A stretch of DNA of 43,614 nucleotides from JAQUGA01 sp038210985 (lineage in GTDB: Bacteria > Bacteroidota > Bacteroidia > Bacteroidales > WCHB1-69). Positions within the stretch are counted from its first letter, which is position 1, and each line of letters opens with the position of its first letter. Shown here piece after piece: positions 34,581 through 42,813 of this stretch. The position numbers were made by a program, and so were the translations under genes. The notes beneath the pieces are model-generated. The model had not been told where the DNA came from, did not search any database, and saw only the letters and a list, made by a program, of their open reading frames with translations. The stretch lies in NCBI GenBank assembly GCA_038210985.1, contig JBBQWB010000015.1:1-43614 (forward strand), read 5' to 3'.

Positions 34581-34721
34581 AACTTTTTTCACATCATTAC
34601 AAAGTGTTTTATTGTTCCCTAAAGCCTGCCTTTGGCAATTACTGTGTTGCACAAATAAGAGTGTTACCCTGTGTGCATTCTTTGTAGCATTTTGTAACTT
34701 TTTCATTATTTCAAAGTGTTT
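34581..34721 (+). repeat. Imperfect direct repeat pair AACTTTTT...CAAAGTGTTT
   Basis: AACTTTTTTC and CAAAGTGTTT at 34581-34610 recur as AACTTTTTCA and CAAAGTGTTT at 34696-34721, with two to four bases lost between the halves. The CAAAGTGTTT core is identical. The units are about 115 bases apart in the dxs-serS divergent gap and could be operator half-sites, but low complexity makes chance plausible. Confidence 0.4.
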
Positions 34722-34800
34722 ATCTGTATCTATTATAACAAGAATCCTCTCTTTTTAAATTAATTCGTGTTAAAATCACGCCACTAATTGTTGTTTTCTC

Positions 34801-34808
34801 TATTTTTG
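34801..34808 (+). promoter_or_regulatory. Bacteroidota -7 element TATTTTTG for serS
   Basis: An exact TAnnTTTG match 14 bases before the ATG at 34823, giving an expected leader of only about 8 bases. Confidence 0.5.
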
Positions 34809-34822
34809 CAATAAAAAAACTA

Positions 34823-36091
34823 ATGTTACAAATCCAACTCATACGCGAACAATCACAATTTGTAATCGATCAATTAAAAATTAAAAATTTTAATGCCGAA
34901 AATATTGTTTCTCAAATTTTAGAAATTGACACAAAGCGTCGCTCGATTCAAAAACAAACCGACGACATACAAGGGGAACAAAAAAAAATAGCACGTGAAA
35001 TTGGGCAAATTTTTAAAGATGGCAAACACGACTTAGCAAATCCTCTAAAAGAAAAAACAGCTTCGCTAAAAGAAACTGCAAAAATCCTGAATATCGATTT
35101 ATCAAAGCTTGAAGAAGAACAACAATCGCTTTTGGTTACCTTACCAAATATTCCACACATATCGGTAAAACCAGGAAAAACGGCTGAAGACAACGAAATA
35201 ATAGATCAATTTGGCGATACCTCAACCAACGATTCATTACTTCCACATTGGGAGTTAACTCAAAAATACGACATCATCGATTTTGATTTAGGAAGTAAAA
35301 TTACCGGTGCTGGATTTCCTGTTTACAAAGGCAAAGGAGCCAAACTTCAACGTGCATTAATTCAATATTTTTTGGACAAAGCATCCGAAAACGGATATTT
35401 AGAAGTCCAAGTTCCTTATTTGGTAAACGAAGCATCGGCTTATGCCACTGGACAGCTACCCGACAAAGAAGGGCAAATGTATCATGCACAAATCGATAAT
35501 TTATATTTAATTCCAACCGCCGAAGTACCAGTTACCAATATTTATCGAGATATTATTTTAAAAGCCGACGAGCTTCCAACAAAAAACTGTGCTTATTCGG
35601 CTTGCTTTCGTCGCGAAGCTGGTTCGTACGGAAAAGATGTTCGTGGATTGAATCGCTTGCATCAATTTGACAAAGTTGAAATTGTACAAATAACCAAACC
35701 CGAAGATTCGTATGCTACACTTGAACAAATGAGAGATTACGTAACAACCATTATAAAAGAATTAGATTTACCATGCCGAGTATTGCGTCTTTGTGGCGGC
35801 GATATTAGTTTTACATCGGCATTAACGTACGATATGGAAGTTTTTTCTAAAGGTCAGCACCGATGGCTAGAAGTGAGCTCCGTTTCTAATTTCGAGACTT
35901 TCCAAACCACTCGTTTAAAACTTCGATTTAAAGACAAAGATGGTAAAACACAATTGGCACACTCTTTAAATGGAAGTGCCTTAGCTCTTCCACGAATATT
36001 AGCTTCTATTTTGGAAAACAATCAAACACCCGAAGGGATAAAAATACCAGAAGTACTTCAAAAATATACCGGTTTTAGTATCATTAATTAA
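34823..36091 (+). CDS. serS: Seryl-tRNA synthetase
   Basis: 422 residues, class II. N-terminal helical arm about 1-110 for the tRNA variable arm (IDTKRRSIQKQTDDIQGEQK, SKLEEEQQSLLVTLPNIPH). The catalytic core follows with PTAEVPVTNIYRDII, motif 2 ACFRREAGSYGKDVRGL plus HQFDKVEIV, LRLCGGDISFTSALTYDMEV, and motif 3 HSLNGSALALPRILASILE. Complete. It heads a plus-strand run with two envelope unknowns and ksgA, the first only 10 bases downstream. Confidence 0.97.
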   Translation: MLQIQLIREQSQFVIDQLKIKNFNAENIVSQILEIDTKRRSIQKQTDDIQGEQKKIAREIGQIFKDGKHDLANPLKEKTASLKETAKILNIDLSKLEEEQQSLLVTLPNIPHISVKPGKTAEDNEIIDQFGDTSTNDSLLPHWELTQKYDIIDFDLGSKITGAGFPVYKGKGAKLQRALIQYFLDKASENGYLEVQVPYLVNEASAYATGQLPDKEGQMYHAQIDNLYLIPTAEVPVTNIYRDIILKADELPTKNCAYSACFRREAGSYGKDVRGLNRLHQFDKVEIVQITKPEDSYATLEQMRDYVTTIIKELDLPCRVLRLCGGDISFTSALTYDMEVFSKGQHRWLEVSSVSNFETFQTTRLKLRFKDKDGKTQLAHSLNGSALALPRILASILENNQTPEGIKIPEVLQKYTGFSIIN

Positions 36092-36101
36092 ACTTAATAT
36101 C

Positions 36102-36677
36102 ATGAAAAAAAATAGAATAATACCATTTGCATTTTTAGTGCTCCTAATCACATTTGCCATTTCATCATGCGGTCCATCCTATTCGGAAGAAAAGACTCAA
36201 ATTGATTCGATGATAACTTTATTAAATAAAAACGTTGAACGATTGAACATGTATTCCATCGAAAAAATCAATGTAAAAAATGATTCTTTTAAAATGCTTT
36301 ATGCTAGTATTGATTCGGTTTATAATTTCACAAAACCCGATTCGAACTTTGCAATAATTAATAATTTTATCAATTTGCAAAAACCATTTCGCCGACACGA
36401 AAAGAAATTAATGAAAATAATGGACGATATTAACTATCAAATACATCAGTTTACAGACCTAAAAAAAGACATGGACTCAAAGTCGATGCGTAAAGAAGAG
36501 ATACAAAAATACTTTACAATCGAGTCAAACGAATGTAGTCAAGTTATTGAAACCGTTAATATTTATTTTAATATGATTAAATCGCAAGTTGAAACTTACG
36601 ATGCTTTATCTCCAAAAATTAAAGAAATTATCAGCCTATCTCAGTCTAAAAAAACTTCTGCAAAGCGAACTAAATAA
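36102..36677 (+). CDS. Hypothetical lipoprotein, predicted helical
   Basis: 191 residues. Lipoprotein signal ending in FAISSC (residue about 23). The mature part is almost wholly helical and charged (EEKTQIDSMITLLNKNVERL, RRHEKKLMKIMDDINYQIHQ), with little proline or glycine, so a long coiled-coil or helical bundle is likely. It ends in a basic SQSKKTSAKRTK tail. No family recognised. It sits between serS and the TPR gene with short gaps (10 and 13 bases), suggesting a shared transcript. Confidence 0.78.
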   Translation: MKKNRIIPFAFLVLLITFAISSCGPSYSEEKTQIDSMITLLNKNVERLNMYSIEKINVKNDSFKMLYASIDSVYNFTKPDSNFAIINNFINLQKPFRRHEKKLMKIMDDINYQIHQFTDLKKDMDSKSMRKEEIQKYFTIESNECSQVIETVNIYFNMIKSQVETYDALSPKIKEIISLSQSKKTSAKRTK

Positions 36678-36690
36678 TTAATTTTTGTTC

Positions 36691-38529
36691 ATGAAACGTT
36701 TTGCTGTATCTCTAATTTTCATTTTTTCTTTTGTTTCATCACATAGTGTTTTTGCTCAAACTTCGGATGAGCAAATTGCAGTACAATACTATAGTAATAG
36801 AGAGTATGAAAAAGCTGCAGAATTATTTGAAAAATTATACGAAAAACGCCCCGATTCGTACTTTTACTCTTACTTACTTCAATCGTATGTTGAACTTAAG
36901 GATTTTAAAAGTGCCGAAAAATTAGTAAAAAAACAGATAAAACGCTTTTCAAATTTACCCCGTTATAAAGTCGATTTGGGATATATTTACGAAAGTTCTA
37001 ATCAACCATCAAAAGCAATTAAAGAATACGAAGAAGCCATAAAAAATAGTCCGGCTGAACCTTTTTATATTAGCGATTTGGCAAACTCGTTTATTAGCCG
37101 ACGACAATATGATTATGCTATTCAAACCTATCAAAATGGACGGAAGGTTTTAAAATCGAGCTCCATGTTTACCCTCGAAATTACATCTATTTATGAGTTG
37201 ATGGGAAAATACGAAAATGCACTTCAGGAATACTTTAATCTAATCGATGAAAATATACAGGAAGTATTTACTGTTCAAAACCGACTTCAATCTCTGTTAT
37301 TAAAAGATGAAGATGGAAAAATATACGAAATTATAAGAATCAATACTTTAAAACAAACTCAAAAAAATCCAGATAAACTTTCGTATTCACTCCTATTAAT
37401 GTGGCTTTCGATACAAAACTTAGATTTCGAAACAGCTCTTTTTCAAGCTAAAGCAATCGACAAGCGATTTAAAGAAAATGGCGACAGGGTTTTTGACCTT
37501 GCTAAAATTTGCACCGAAAACAAACGCTGGGACGACGCCATAAATGCTTATCAATATGTATTATCAAAAGGAATAAACAACAATTTATACATATTGGCTC
37601 AAGTGGAGATTTTGAAAGTAAAATTTTTAAAAATCATTGAAACATATCCGATAAATCAAACGGTAATAAGGTTAATTGATAAAGAATATTCAAAAACCAT
37701 CCACGAAATTGGTTTTAATCCTGGAATATCCGATTTGATTAGAAATCAAGCTTACATTAATGCCTTTTATCTAAATCAAGACCAGATTGCGATAAAACTT
37801 TTAGATAGTTTAATTGCCTATCCCGGATTAAATCAACGCGAAAAAGATGTTGCCAAATTAGAGCTGGCTGATATTTTATTATTTAACAACGAAATTTGGG
37901 ACGCAGTGTTACTTTACGCTCAGGTTGAAAAAGATTTTCCAAACGATACTTTAGGCCAATCTGCAAAACTCAAAAATGCAAAATTATCGTTTTATATTGG
38001 CGAATTTGAATGGTCGAAAGCACAACTCGATGTTTTAAGAGCTGCTACCTCCAAACTAATTGCCAACGACGCCATGCAATTGTTTTTTACCATCGAAGAT
38101 AATTTGGACGAAGACGACTCCTTAAATTTAGCTTTGCAACTTTATGCTAAAGCCGATTTGTTATTATTTAAAAACAAGGACGATGACGCACTTTTAACAC
38201 TGGATTCAATTTTTACCCTGGGCTTGTACAATTCACTTTTTGACGAAGTATTATATAAAAAAGCTCAAATCTATGTTCGTCGTGGTCAATATATTATAGC
38301 CGATAGCCTTTTAAAAAAGATGATAAGTTTTTATCCAGAAGAATTATTTACAGACGATGCACTATTTTTTCGTGCCGAAATTCAACATTATTATCTAAAG
38401 GACAAAAATAAGGCGATGGACTTATATCAAGAATTAATTACTACGTTTCCGGGTAGTCTTTTAAGCTACGAAGCTCGAAAACGCTTTCGTTTATTGCGTG
38501 GTGATACTCCAAATGATCCAATTAATTAA
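36691..38529 (+). CDS. Secreted tetratricopeptide-repeat protein
   Basis: I place the start at the ATG at 36691 (MKRFAVSLIFIFSF); the two codons before it are TTG TTC and need not be used. 612 residues with a signal peptide to about residue 22 (SHSVFAQ). TPR units begin at once (AVQYYSNREYEKAAELFEKL, YKVDLGYIYESSNQPSKAIK, DLANSFISRRQYDYAIQTY) and recur to the C-terminus (DALFFRAEIQHYYLKDKNKA), with a degenerate centre. The C-terminal repeats resemble YbgF/CpoB-like units that bind other envelope proteins. A periplasmic scaffold role is inferred. Five bases separate its stop from the ksgA start. Confidence 0.85.
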   Translation: MKRFAVSLIFIFSFVSSHSVFAQTSDEQIAVQYYSNREYEKAAELFEKLYEKRPDSYFYSYLLQSYVELKDFKSAEKLVKKQIKRFSNLPRYKVDLGYIYESSNQPSKAIKEYEEAIKNSPAEPFYISDLANSFISRRQYDYAIQTYQNGRKVLKSSSMFTLEITSIYELMGKYENALQEYFNLIDENIQEVFTVQNRLQSLLLKDEDGKIYEIIRINTLKQTQKNPDKLSYSLLLMWLSIQNLDFETALFQAKAIDKRFKENGDRVFDLAKICTENKRWDDAINAYQYVLSKGINNNLYILAQVEILKVKFLKIIETYPINQTVIRLIDKEYSKTIHEIGFNPGISDLIRNQAYINAFYLNQDQIAIKLLDSLIAYPGLNQREKDVAKLELADILLFNNEIWDAVLLYAQVEKDFPNDTLGQSAKLKNAKLSFYIGEFEWSKAQLDVLRAATSKLIANDAMQLFFTIEDNLDEDDSLNLALQLYAKADLLLFKNKDDDALLTLDSIFTLGLYNSLFDEVLYKKAQIYVRRGQYIIADSLLKKMISFYPEELFTDDALFFRAEIQHYYLKDKNKAMDLYQELITTFPGSLLSYEARKRFRLLRGDTPNDPIN

Positions 38530-38534
38530 AAAAC

Positions 38535-39305
38535 ATGATACTATCGATAAGAGCTAAAAAACATTTAGGGCAGCATTTTTTAACAGACCTAAACATCGCT
38601 AAAAAAATAGTGGATGCAATGTCTGATAAAACTCGAAATACCATCGAAATTGGTCCTGGAATGGGTGTTTTAACACAGTTTTTACTTCCAGATTTTCCAA
38701 ATTTCAAGGTGTCGGAAATTGACAATGAGTCGGTAGTGTTTTTGCGACAAAAATATCCAGAACTTGATATTATTGAAGGTGATTTTTTAAAACAAAATCT
38801 TAGCGAAATGTTTTCGGGCGAAATGGCAATAATTGGAAATTTCCCTTATAATATTTCAAGTCAAATACTTTTTAAAGTACTAGAACAAAGAAATCAGGTG
38901 ATTGAAGTAGTTGGAATGTTTCAAAAAGAAGTGGCTCATCGAATTGCTTCGCCAAGTGGCTCAAAAGACTATGGAATTTTAAGCGTATTGCTTCAGGCAT
39001 TTTATAATATTACCTATTTGTTTTCTGTTTCGCCAGATGTTTTTTCGCCACCCCCAAATGTTCAATCGGGAGTTATTAAACTAACACGAAAAGAAAATTT
39101 TACCCTCGATTGCGACGAAAAACTATTTTTTCAAGTTGTGAAAACCACCTTTAACCAACGTCGAAAAACCATTCGAAACTCCATAAAACCATTATCGGCA
39201 AATATTAGCAGTGTGGACGAAAAACACCTATGCAATCGACCCGAACAACTTAACGTTGAACAATTTGTGGAAATTTGCAAAAGCATCGAACTGGAAAGAA
39301 AATAG
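38535..39305 (+). CDS. ksgA: 16S rRNA dimethyladenosine transferase
   Basis: 256 residues, dimethylating the two adjacent adenines of helix 45 of 16S rRNA. Visible motifs: KKHLGQHFLTD at the N-terminus, SAM-binding IEIGPGMGVLTQFLL, the acidic VSEIDNESV, catalytic IGNFPYNISSQI (a variant of NLPY), and the C-terminal VVKTTFNQRRKTIRNSI. Complete. The gene ends a plus-strand run that starts at serS. Confidence 0.96.
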   Translation: MILSIRAKKHLGQHFLTDLNIAKKIVDAMSDKTRNTIEIGPGMGVLTQFLLPDFPNFKVSEIDNESVVFLRQKYPELDIIEGDFLKQNLSEMFSGEMAIIGNFPYNISSQILFKVLEQRNQVIEVVGMFQKEVAHRIASPSGSKDYGILSVLLQAFYNITYLFSVSPDVFSPPPNVQSGVIKLTRKENFTLDCDEKLFFQVVKTTFNQRRKTIRNSIKPLSANISSVDEKHLCNRPEQLNVEQFVEICKSIELERK

Positions 39306-39371
39306 TATTATTATTTTGATTCTGATAGCGAACGAAGTGGAATGGGGAATCTATTATACCGATAGAGCTAG

Positions 39372-39390
39372 TTCGGATTACAAATCCGAG
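39372..39390. repeat. CTCGGATT/AATCCGAG repeat copy 3, between convergent genes
   Basis: TTCGGATTACAAATCCGAG is the reverse complement of the copy at 391-409 with one change (18 of 19). It forms a hairpin with a 7-bp stem and a 3-base loop, and lies in the 116-base gap between ksgA and the convergent MORN-like gene. Confidence 0.7.
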
Positions 39391-39421
39391 CAAACCGAGT
39401 GTATAAATAAATTTATTTTGC

Positions 39422-40156
39422 CTAATCTTCAATCAATCTTCCGTACGAATAAGTTTGAGTTTTCAAAAGTTTTCCATCTTTCCCATAATACTTCCAAACG
39501 CCATGTTTTAAATTATCACCAGTAGCTAACTGACAAATTTTAAACCCTTCTTGGCGTTTTTCACCCGTTTCGTACCACGAATGATAAGTGTAAGTTTTTT
39601 TTCCTTTATCCAACATAGTCATATCCGAAAAAGGCTTTCCCTCAGGATAATAGTACCTTTGATATTCATAATATTCTCCCTTTTTATCCATCTTTTCAAC
39701 AATCTGAGGATTGCCTTTTTCATCATACTCTTCGTATTCGATAATGTTTTGTTTTTGATAAACAACTTTGTAATGCTTTTGGGCATTTGGAAAATAGGTT
39801 TCTAAATTAGCAGATGTTCCGTTCGCACTAAGTTGAAAAAATCGTTCCAGCGTACCATTTGGATAATTATTTTTATAAACAGATGTAAGTTTCCCATTTA
39901 CATAACTTCCTTGATGTTTAATGGTTACATTGTCGGCATAATAGTCTTTAATCCAGCCATTGCATGGGGTTTTTCCAAATATTCTAACGGAGTCGCCCTC
40001 CATAAATGGATTAAATTTATCAAATTCTACAATTCCTTCATAAATCGTGTCATTATCTCTGTCCTTTAGCCAATAGCTATCATCTTCAAATTGACCAAAG
40101 GCATTTATGGAATAAAAAGAAGCATACAAAATCAAAACCCAATATTTAAGAATCAT
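39422..40156 (-). CDS. MORN/YwqK-like repeat protein
   Basis: 244 residues with a signal peptide (MILKYWVLILYASFYSINAFG). The mature protein is a string of short aromatic-rich repeats ending in G or K turns (SYVNGKLTSVYKNNYPNGTLERFF, SWYETGEKRQEGFK, HGVWKYYGKDGKLLKT), the pattern of MORN and YwqK-type antitoxin-like repeat proteins. In Bacteroidota these are common secreted proteins of unknown role, and I see no toxin partner here. Its start overlaps the pyrF stop by four bases. Confidence 0.78.
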   Translation of the reverse strand: MILKYWVLILYASFYSINAFGQFEDDSYWLKDRDNDTIYEGIVEFDKFNPFMEGDSVRIFGKTPCNGWIKDYYADNVTIKHQGSYVNGKLTSVYKNNYPNGTLERFFQLSANGTSANLETYFPNAQKHYKVVYQKQNIIEYEEYDEKGNPQIVEKMDKKGEYYEYQRYYYPEGKPFSDMTMLDKGKKTYTYHSWYETGEKRQEGFKICQLATGDNLKHGVWKYYGKDGKLLKTQTYSYGRLIED

Positions 40157-40995
40157 AAATTAGCATATTTAGTTAACAATTCTGACATCTCCATCTGCAT
40201 TTTTTCTGCTTCTTTAGCTGCGGCAATTTCAAACGAATCATCAGAAGATGCATATATTATGCTTCGCGAAGCATTTACAATTAATCCACCATCCGAATTC
40301 ATTCCATATTTAGCAACTTCGCTAAGCGAACCGCCTTGAGCACCAACACCTGGAACCAATAAAAAGTGGTTTGGAACAATCGAACGAACATCTTTAAGCA
40401 TATCGGCTTTTGTCGCTCCAATTACATACATCATATTGCTTTCGTTTCCCCATGTGGATGACACCTTCAACACTTTTTCAAAAACTCTTTCACCCGTTTC
40501 AATTCTATCCATTTGAAAATCGAATGCACCTTTATTAGATGTTAGTGCAAGTAAAACAACCCATTTGTTATTAAATCCCAAAAAAGGTTTCACCGAATCT
40601 TCGCCCATATATGGAGCAACCGTTACGGCATCAAAATTTTCTTCTGGATTTTTATTATTGAAAAAAGCCTGAGCATATCGTTCCGATGTATTTCCAATAT
40701 CTCCGCGCTTAGCATCCGCAATAAATAAAACGCTGTCTTCTAGTCCATTGATGTATAAGCATGTTTTTCGCAACGATTCCATCCCACTTGCACCAAGTGC
40801 TTCGTAAAAAGCTAAATTAGGCTTATATGCGATGGTATATGGCAAAGTGGCATCAATAATTCGTTTATTAAACTCAAAGATTGGATCTTCAAAGTTTTTT
40901 AAAATTGCAGGAATTTTAGAAATATCGGTATCCAAGCCAACACATAAAAAGGAACGTTTGCGTTTTATTTCCGAAATTAAAATCTGTCGATTCAT
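40153..40995 (-). CDS. pyrF: Orotidine 5'-phosphate decarboxylase (type 2)
   Basis: 280 residues, the last step of UMP synthesis. Motifs fit the longer type-2 PyrF: FLCVGLDTDISKIP, the catalytic DAKRGDIGNTSERYA (Lys plus two Asp), TVAPYMGEDSVKPF, LVPGVGAQGGS and VNASRSIIYAS. Complete. A -7 motif lies 15 bases upstream, before the candidate MITE. The downstream MORN-like gene overlaps by four bases, so it is transcribed with pyrF although no functional link is evident. Confidence 0.95.
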   Translation of the reverse strand: MNRQILISEIKRKRSFLCVGLDTDISKIPAILKNFEDPIFEFNKRIIDATLPYTIAYKPNLAFYEALGASGMESLRKTCLYINGLEDSVLFIADAKRGDIGNTSERYAQAFFNNKNPEENFDAVTVAPYMGEDSVKPFLGFNNKWVVLLALTSNKGAFDFQMDRIETGERVFEKVLKVSSTWGNESNMMYVIGATKADMLKDVRSIVPNHFLLVPGVGAQGGSLSEVAKYGMNSDGGLIVNASRSIIYASSDDSFEIAAAKEAEKMQMEMSELLTKYANL

Positions 40996-41009
40996 AGTTA
41001 AAATTTTTA

Positions 41010-41017
41010 CAAAAATA
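41010..41017 (-). promoter_or_regulatory. Bacteroidota -7 element TATTTTTG for pyrF
   Basis: The minus strand reads TATTTTTG, 15 bases before the pyrF ATG at 40995. It lies between pyrF and the candidate MITE, whose left direct repeat starts about 41 bases further upstream. Confidence 0.5.
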
Positions 41018-41103
41018 ATGAATTTAGTCGAAAAGCACCACTTTCCATCTAATAATGTATCAAAGTACTATTGTCCGATAAAATAAATAAATTTTGCGTT
41101 AAG

Positions 41104-41168
41104 TGTAAATTACCTCAATCAATTTTTGCCTCAATCCTAAAGAATGAATTGATTTTAAGCAATTTACA
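41104..41168. repeat. Nested inverted repeats inside the candidate MITE
   Basis: TGTAAATT (41104-41111) pairs with AATTTACA (41161-41168), and AATCAATT (41117-41124) with AATTGATT (41147-41154). Both are perfect 8-bp arms, separated by small internal loops, giving a long imperfect hairpin. Confidence 0.75.
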
Positions 41169-41184
41169 TTCGCCAGCTGGCGAA
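41169..41184. repeat. Perfect 16-bp palindrome TTCGCCAGCTGGCGAA
   Basis: The 16 bases equal their own reverse complement. A related quasi-palindrome TCCGACAACTGGCGGA lies at about 43177-43192, so this is probably a recurring Bacteroidota-type GCCAGCTGGC repeat. Confidence 0.85.
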
Positions 41185-41352
41185 AAATGGAGCAATAAAT
41201 TGCGGAAAATCCATACCTTTAAAATATACAAAAGCAAACCCCACTTTCCGTCATTTCACCTATTAGTTTGTTATACAATATTTTACAATAGATGTCAAAA
41301 TTCATATCGGACAAGAGTGTTATCAAAAGCATCTTTATAAAATCATAATGAT

Positions 41353-41360
41353 TATTTTTG
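41353..41360 (+). promoter_or_regulatory. Bacteroidota -7 element TATTTTTG for the MATE gene
   Basis: An exact TAnnTTTG match 70 bases before the ATG at 41431, giving a leader of about 63 bases. It lies outside the candidate MITE, 26 bases from its right direct repeat. Confidence 0.5.
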
Positions 41361-41430
41361 CAGAAAAATAAAAACCACCATTCAAAAACTCAATGGATAC
41401 ATTGAGATGCTATTTATACTCTATTACTAA

Positions 41431-42813
41431 ATGAACTATTTAAAAAACTATTTTTCTGGATACCATAAACAAGGAGGCATTAAGGAACTTTTAATAATCG
41501 CATTGCCAATGGTTATTTCATTCGCTTGCGATGGTGTAATGACTTTTACCGATCGATTATTTTTAGCTAAAACTGGATTTGAACAGATGAATGCAGCTAT
41601 GGGTGGTGGAATAGCAATGCAAATGATGATGTTCTTTTTTGTTGGACTCACTGGATATTCCACTGCATTGGTGGCTCAATACTACGGTGCCAACGAAAAG
41701 CACAACTCCTCAAAAGCAATATTTCAAGCCCTGATAATAAGTGTTTTGGCATGGCCAATCATCATGCTCTTTAAACCAGTTGTAATATTCTCGTTTTCAG
41801 CATTTTCAATACCCAGTTCGCAAATAGTTTTTCAGGTCGAATATTTAAACATTTTGGCATGGGGAAGTTTATTTAGCCTACTCCGTTTTACGATGGGTTG
41901 CTATTTTTCGGGAATTGGAAGAACAAAAGTTGTCATGATTGCTACCATTGCAGCCATGTTAACCAATGTTTTGCTGGATTATATTTTAATTTTTGGAAAA
42001 TTTGGATTTGAACCAATGGGAATTAGAGGAGCTGCAATTGGAACAATTTCGGGGTCATTAGTTGCCACTATAATTTTATTTACATCCTATTTTAAACAAA
42101 AAAACATCCTAGAGTTTTCGGTTTTAAAATCCTTGCATTTCGACAAAATAATAATAAAAAAACTAATTTATTTTGGTTCCCCAGCCGGACTAGAAATGTT
42201 TTTGAATTTTTTGGCTTTTTCTACCATGATTATGATGTTTCAGTCGCAAGGCGATGTGGCTGCAACGGCTTCCACAATTATGTTTAATTGGGATTTAGTA
42301 TCGTTTATACCTCTGCTTGGTGTCGAAATAGCAATAACAAGTTTAGTTGGAAGATATATGGGTGCTAAAAAGCCTGAAATTGCTCAAAAGGCAACCTTTT
42401 CGGGAATAAAAATTGGAATATTTTACTCCATTGTAATTTTAATTTTATTTATATTTATTCCCGAATACTTGGTTCGAGTTTTTAGTCCCGATGTTCCAAG
42501 TGCAATTTTTGAAGAAGCGGTACCTTTTGCTGTTTCGATGATTCAAATTGCCACCTTATACGTATTAGCCGAAGCCGTTATGGTTGCTATAATTGGTGCT
42601 TTAAGAGGTGCAGGAGACACCTATTTTACAATGCTTGCTTCGGTTTTATCGCATTGGATATTAATTCCATTACTTTATCTTTCTTTTTCCGTTTTACACC
42701 TATCCATAGTTATTTCTTGGTTAATTATGGTTCTTGTGTTTTTAGTTTTTTGCGTGGTTTTAATCGAACGTTTTAGAAGTGGTAAATGGAAAAAAATCAA
42801 TGTAATTAAATAA
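41431..42813 (+). CDS. MATE-family multidrug/metabolite efflux transporter
   Basis: 460 residues, about 12 membrane helices in two halves, inner membrane, antiport with sodium or protons. Family features: IALPMVISFACDGVMTFTDRLFLAK at the N-terminus (helix 1), the G-rich AAIGTISGSLVATI, the second-half repeat LIYFGSPAGLEMFLNFLAFS, and GALRGAGDTYFTM near the end. Standard length. It is divergent from pyrF and stands alone. The exported substrate cannot be predicted. Confidence 0.93.
   Translation: MNYLKNYFSGYHKQGGIKELLIIALPMVISFACDGVMTFTDRLFLAKTGFEQMNAAMGGGIAMQMMMFFFVGLTGYSTALVAQYYGANEKHNSSKAIFQALIISVLAWPIIMLFKPVVIFSFSAFSIPSSQIVFQVEYLNILAWGSLFSLLRFTMGCYFSGIGRTKVVMIATIAAMLTNVLLDYILIFGKFGFEPMGIRGAAIGTISGSLVATIILFTSYFKQKNILEFSVLKSLHFDKIIIKKLIYFGSPAGLEMFLNFLAFSTMIMMFQSQGDVAATASTIMFNWDLVSFIPLLGVEIAITSLVGRYMGAKKPEIAQKATFSGIKIGIFYSIVILILFIFIPEYLVRVFSPDVPSAIFEEAVPFAVSMIQIATLYVLAEAVMVAIIGALRGAGDTYFTMLASVLSHWILIPLLYLSFSVLHLSIVISWLIMVLVFLVFCVVLIERFRSGKWKKINVIK

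Larger units (their letters stand above)
34480..34822. other. Divergent dxs-serS intergenic region with paired promoter motifs and a direct repeat
   Basis: 343 bases without a gene. -7 motifs lie at both ends (34512-34519 minus, 34801-34808 plus). The middle holds an imperfect direct repeat (34581-34610 and 34696-34721) and a short GCACA/TGTGC inverted repeat. I found no tRNA signature, no recognised riboswitch, and no T-box-like stem ahead of serS. Confidence 0.6.
41065..41320. mobile_element. Candidate 256-bp MITE with 16-bp terminal inverted repeats and TATCAAA target duplication
   Basis: Left terminus GTACTATTGTCCGATA (41065-41080) and right terminus TATCGGACAAGAGTGT (41305-41320) are inverted repeats matching at 13 of 16 positions, with a perfect inner block TTGTCCGATA/TATCGGACAA. 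Directly outside them are exact 7-bp direct repeats TATCAAA (41058-41064 and 41321-41327). The interior has no gene but is highly structured: nested inverted repeats at 41104-41168 and a perfect 16-bp palindrome at 41169-41184. Short, non-coding, TIR-bounded and TSD-flanked is the definition of a MITE. The parental transposase and family are unknown. Confidence 0.6.
40996..41430. other. pyrF-MATE divergent gap, mostly occupied by a candidate MITE
   Basis: 435 bases without a gene. It holds the pyrF -7 element (41010-41017), the 256-bp candidate mobile element (41065-41320) and the MATE gene -7 element (41353-41360). The remaining 41361-41430 is a plain AT-rich leader containing a short near-palindrome around GGATACATTGAGATGC. 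Confidence 0.7.

Noticed and set aside
34480..34822. T-box or attenuator ahead of serS
   Set aside because: No T-box core sequence or specifier stem-loop is visible; the promoter motif lies only 14 bases from the ATG, leaving no leader.
39422..40156. YwqK-like protein as part of a toxin-antitoxin system
   Set aside because: It has a signal peptide and no adjacent toxin gene; the antitoxin label for this repeat family rests on annotation habit.
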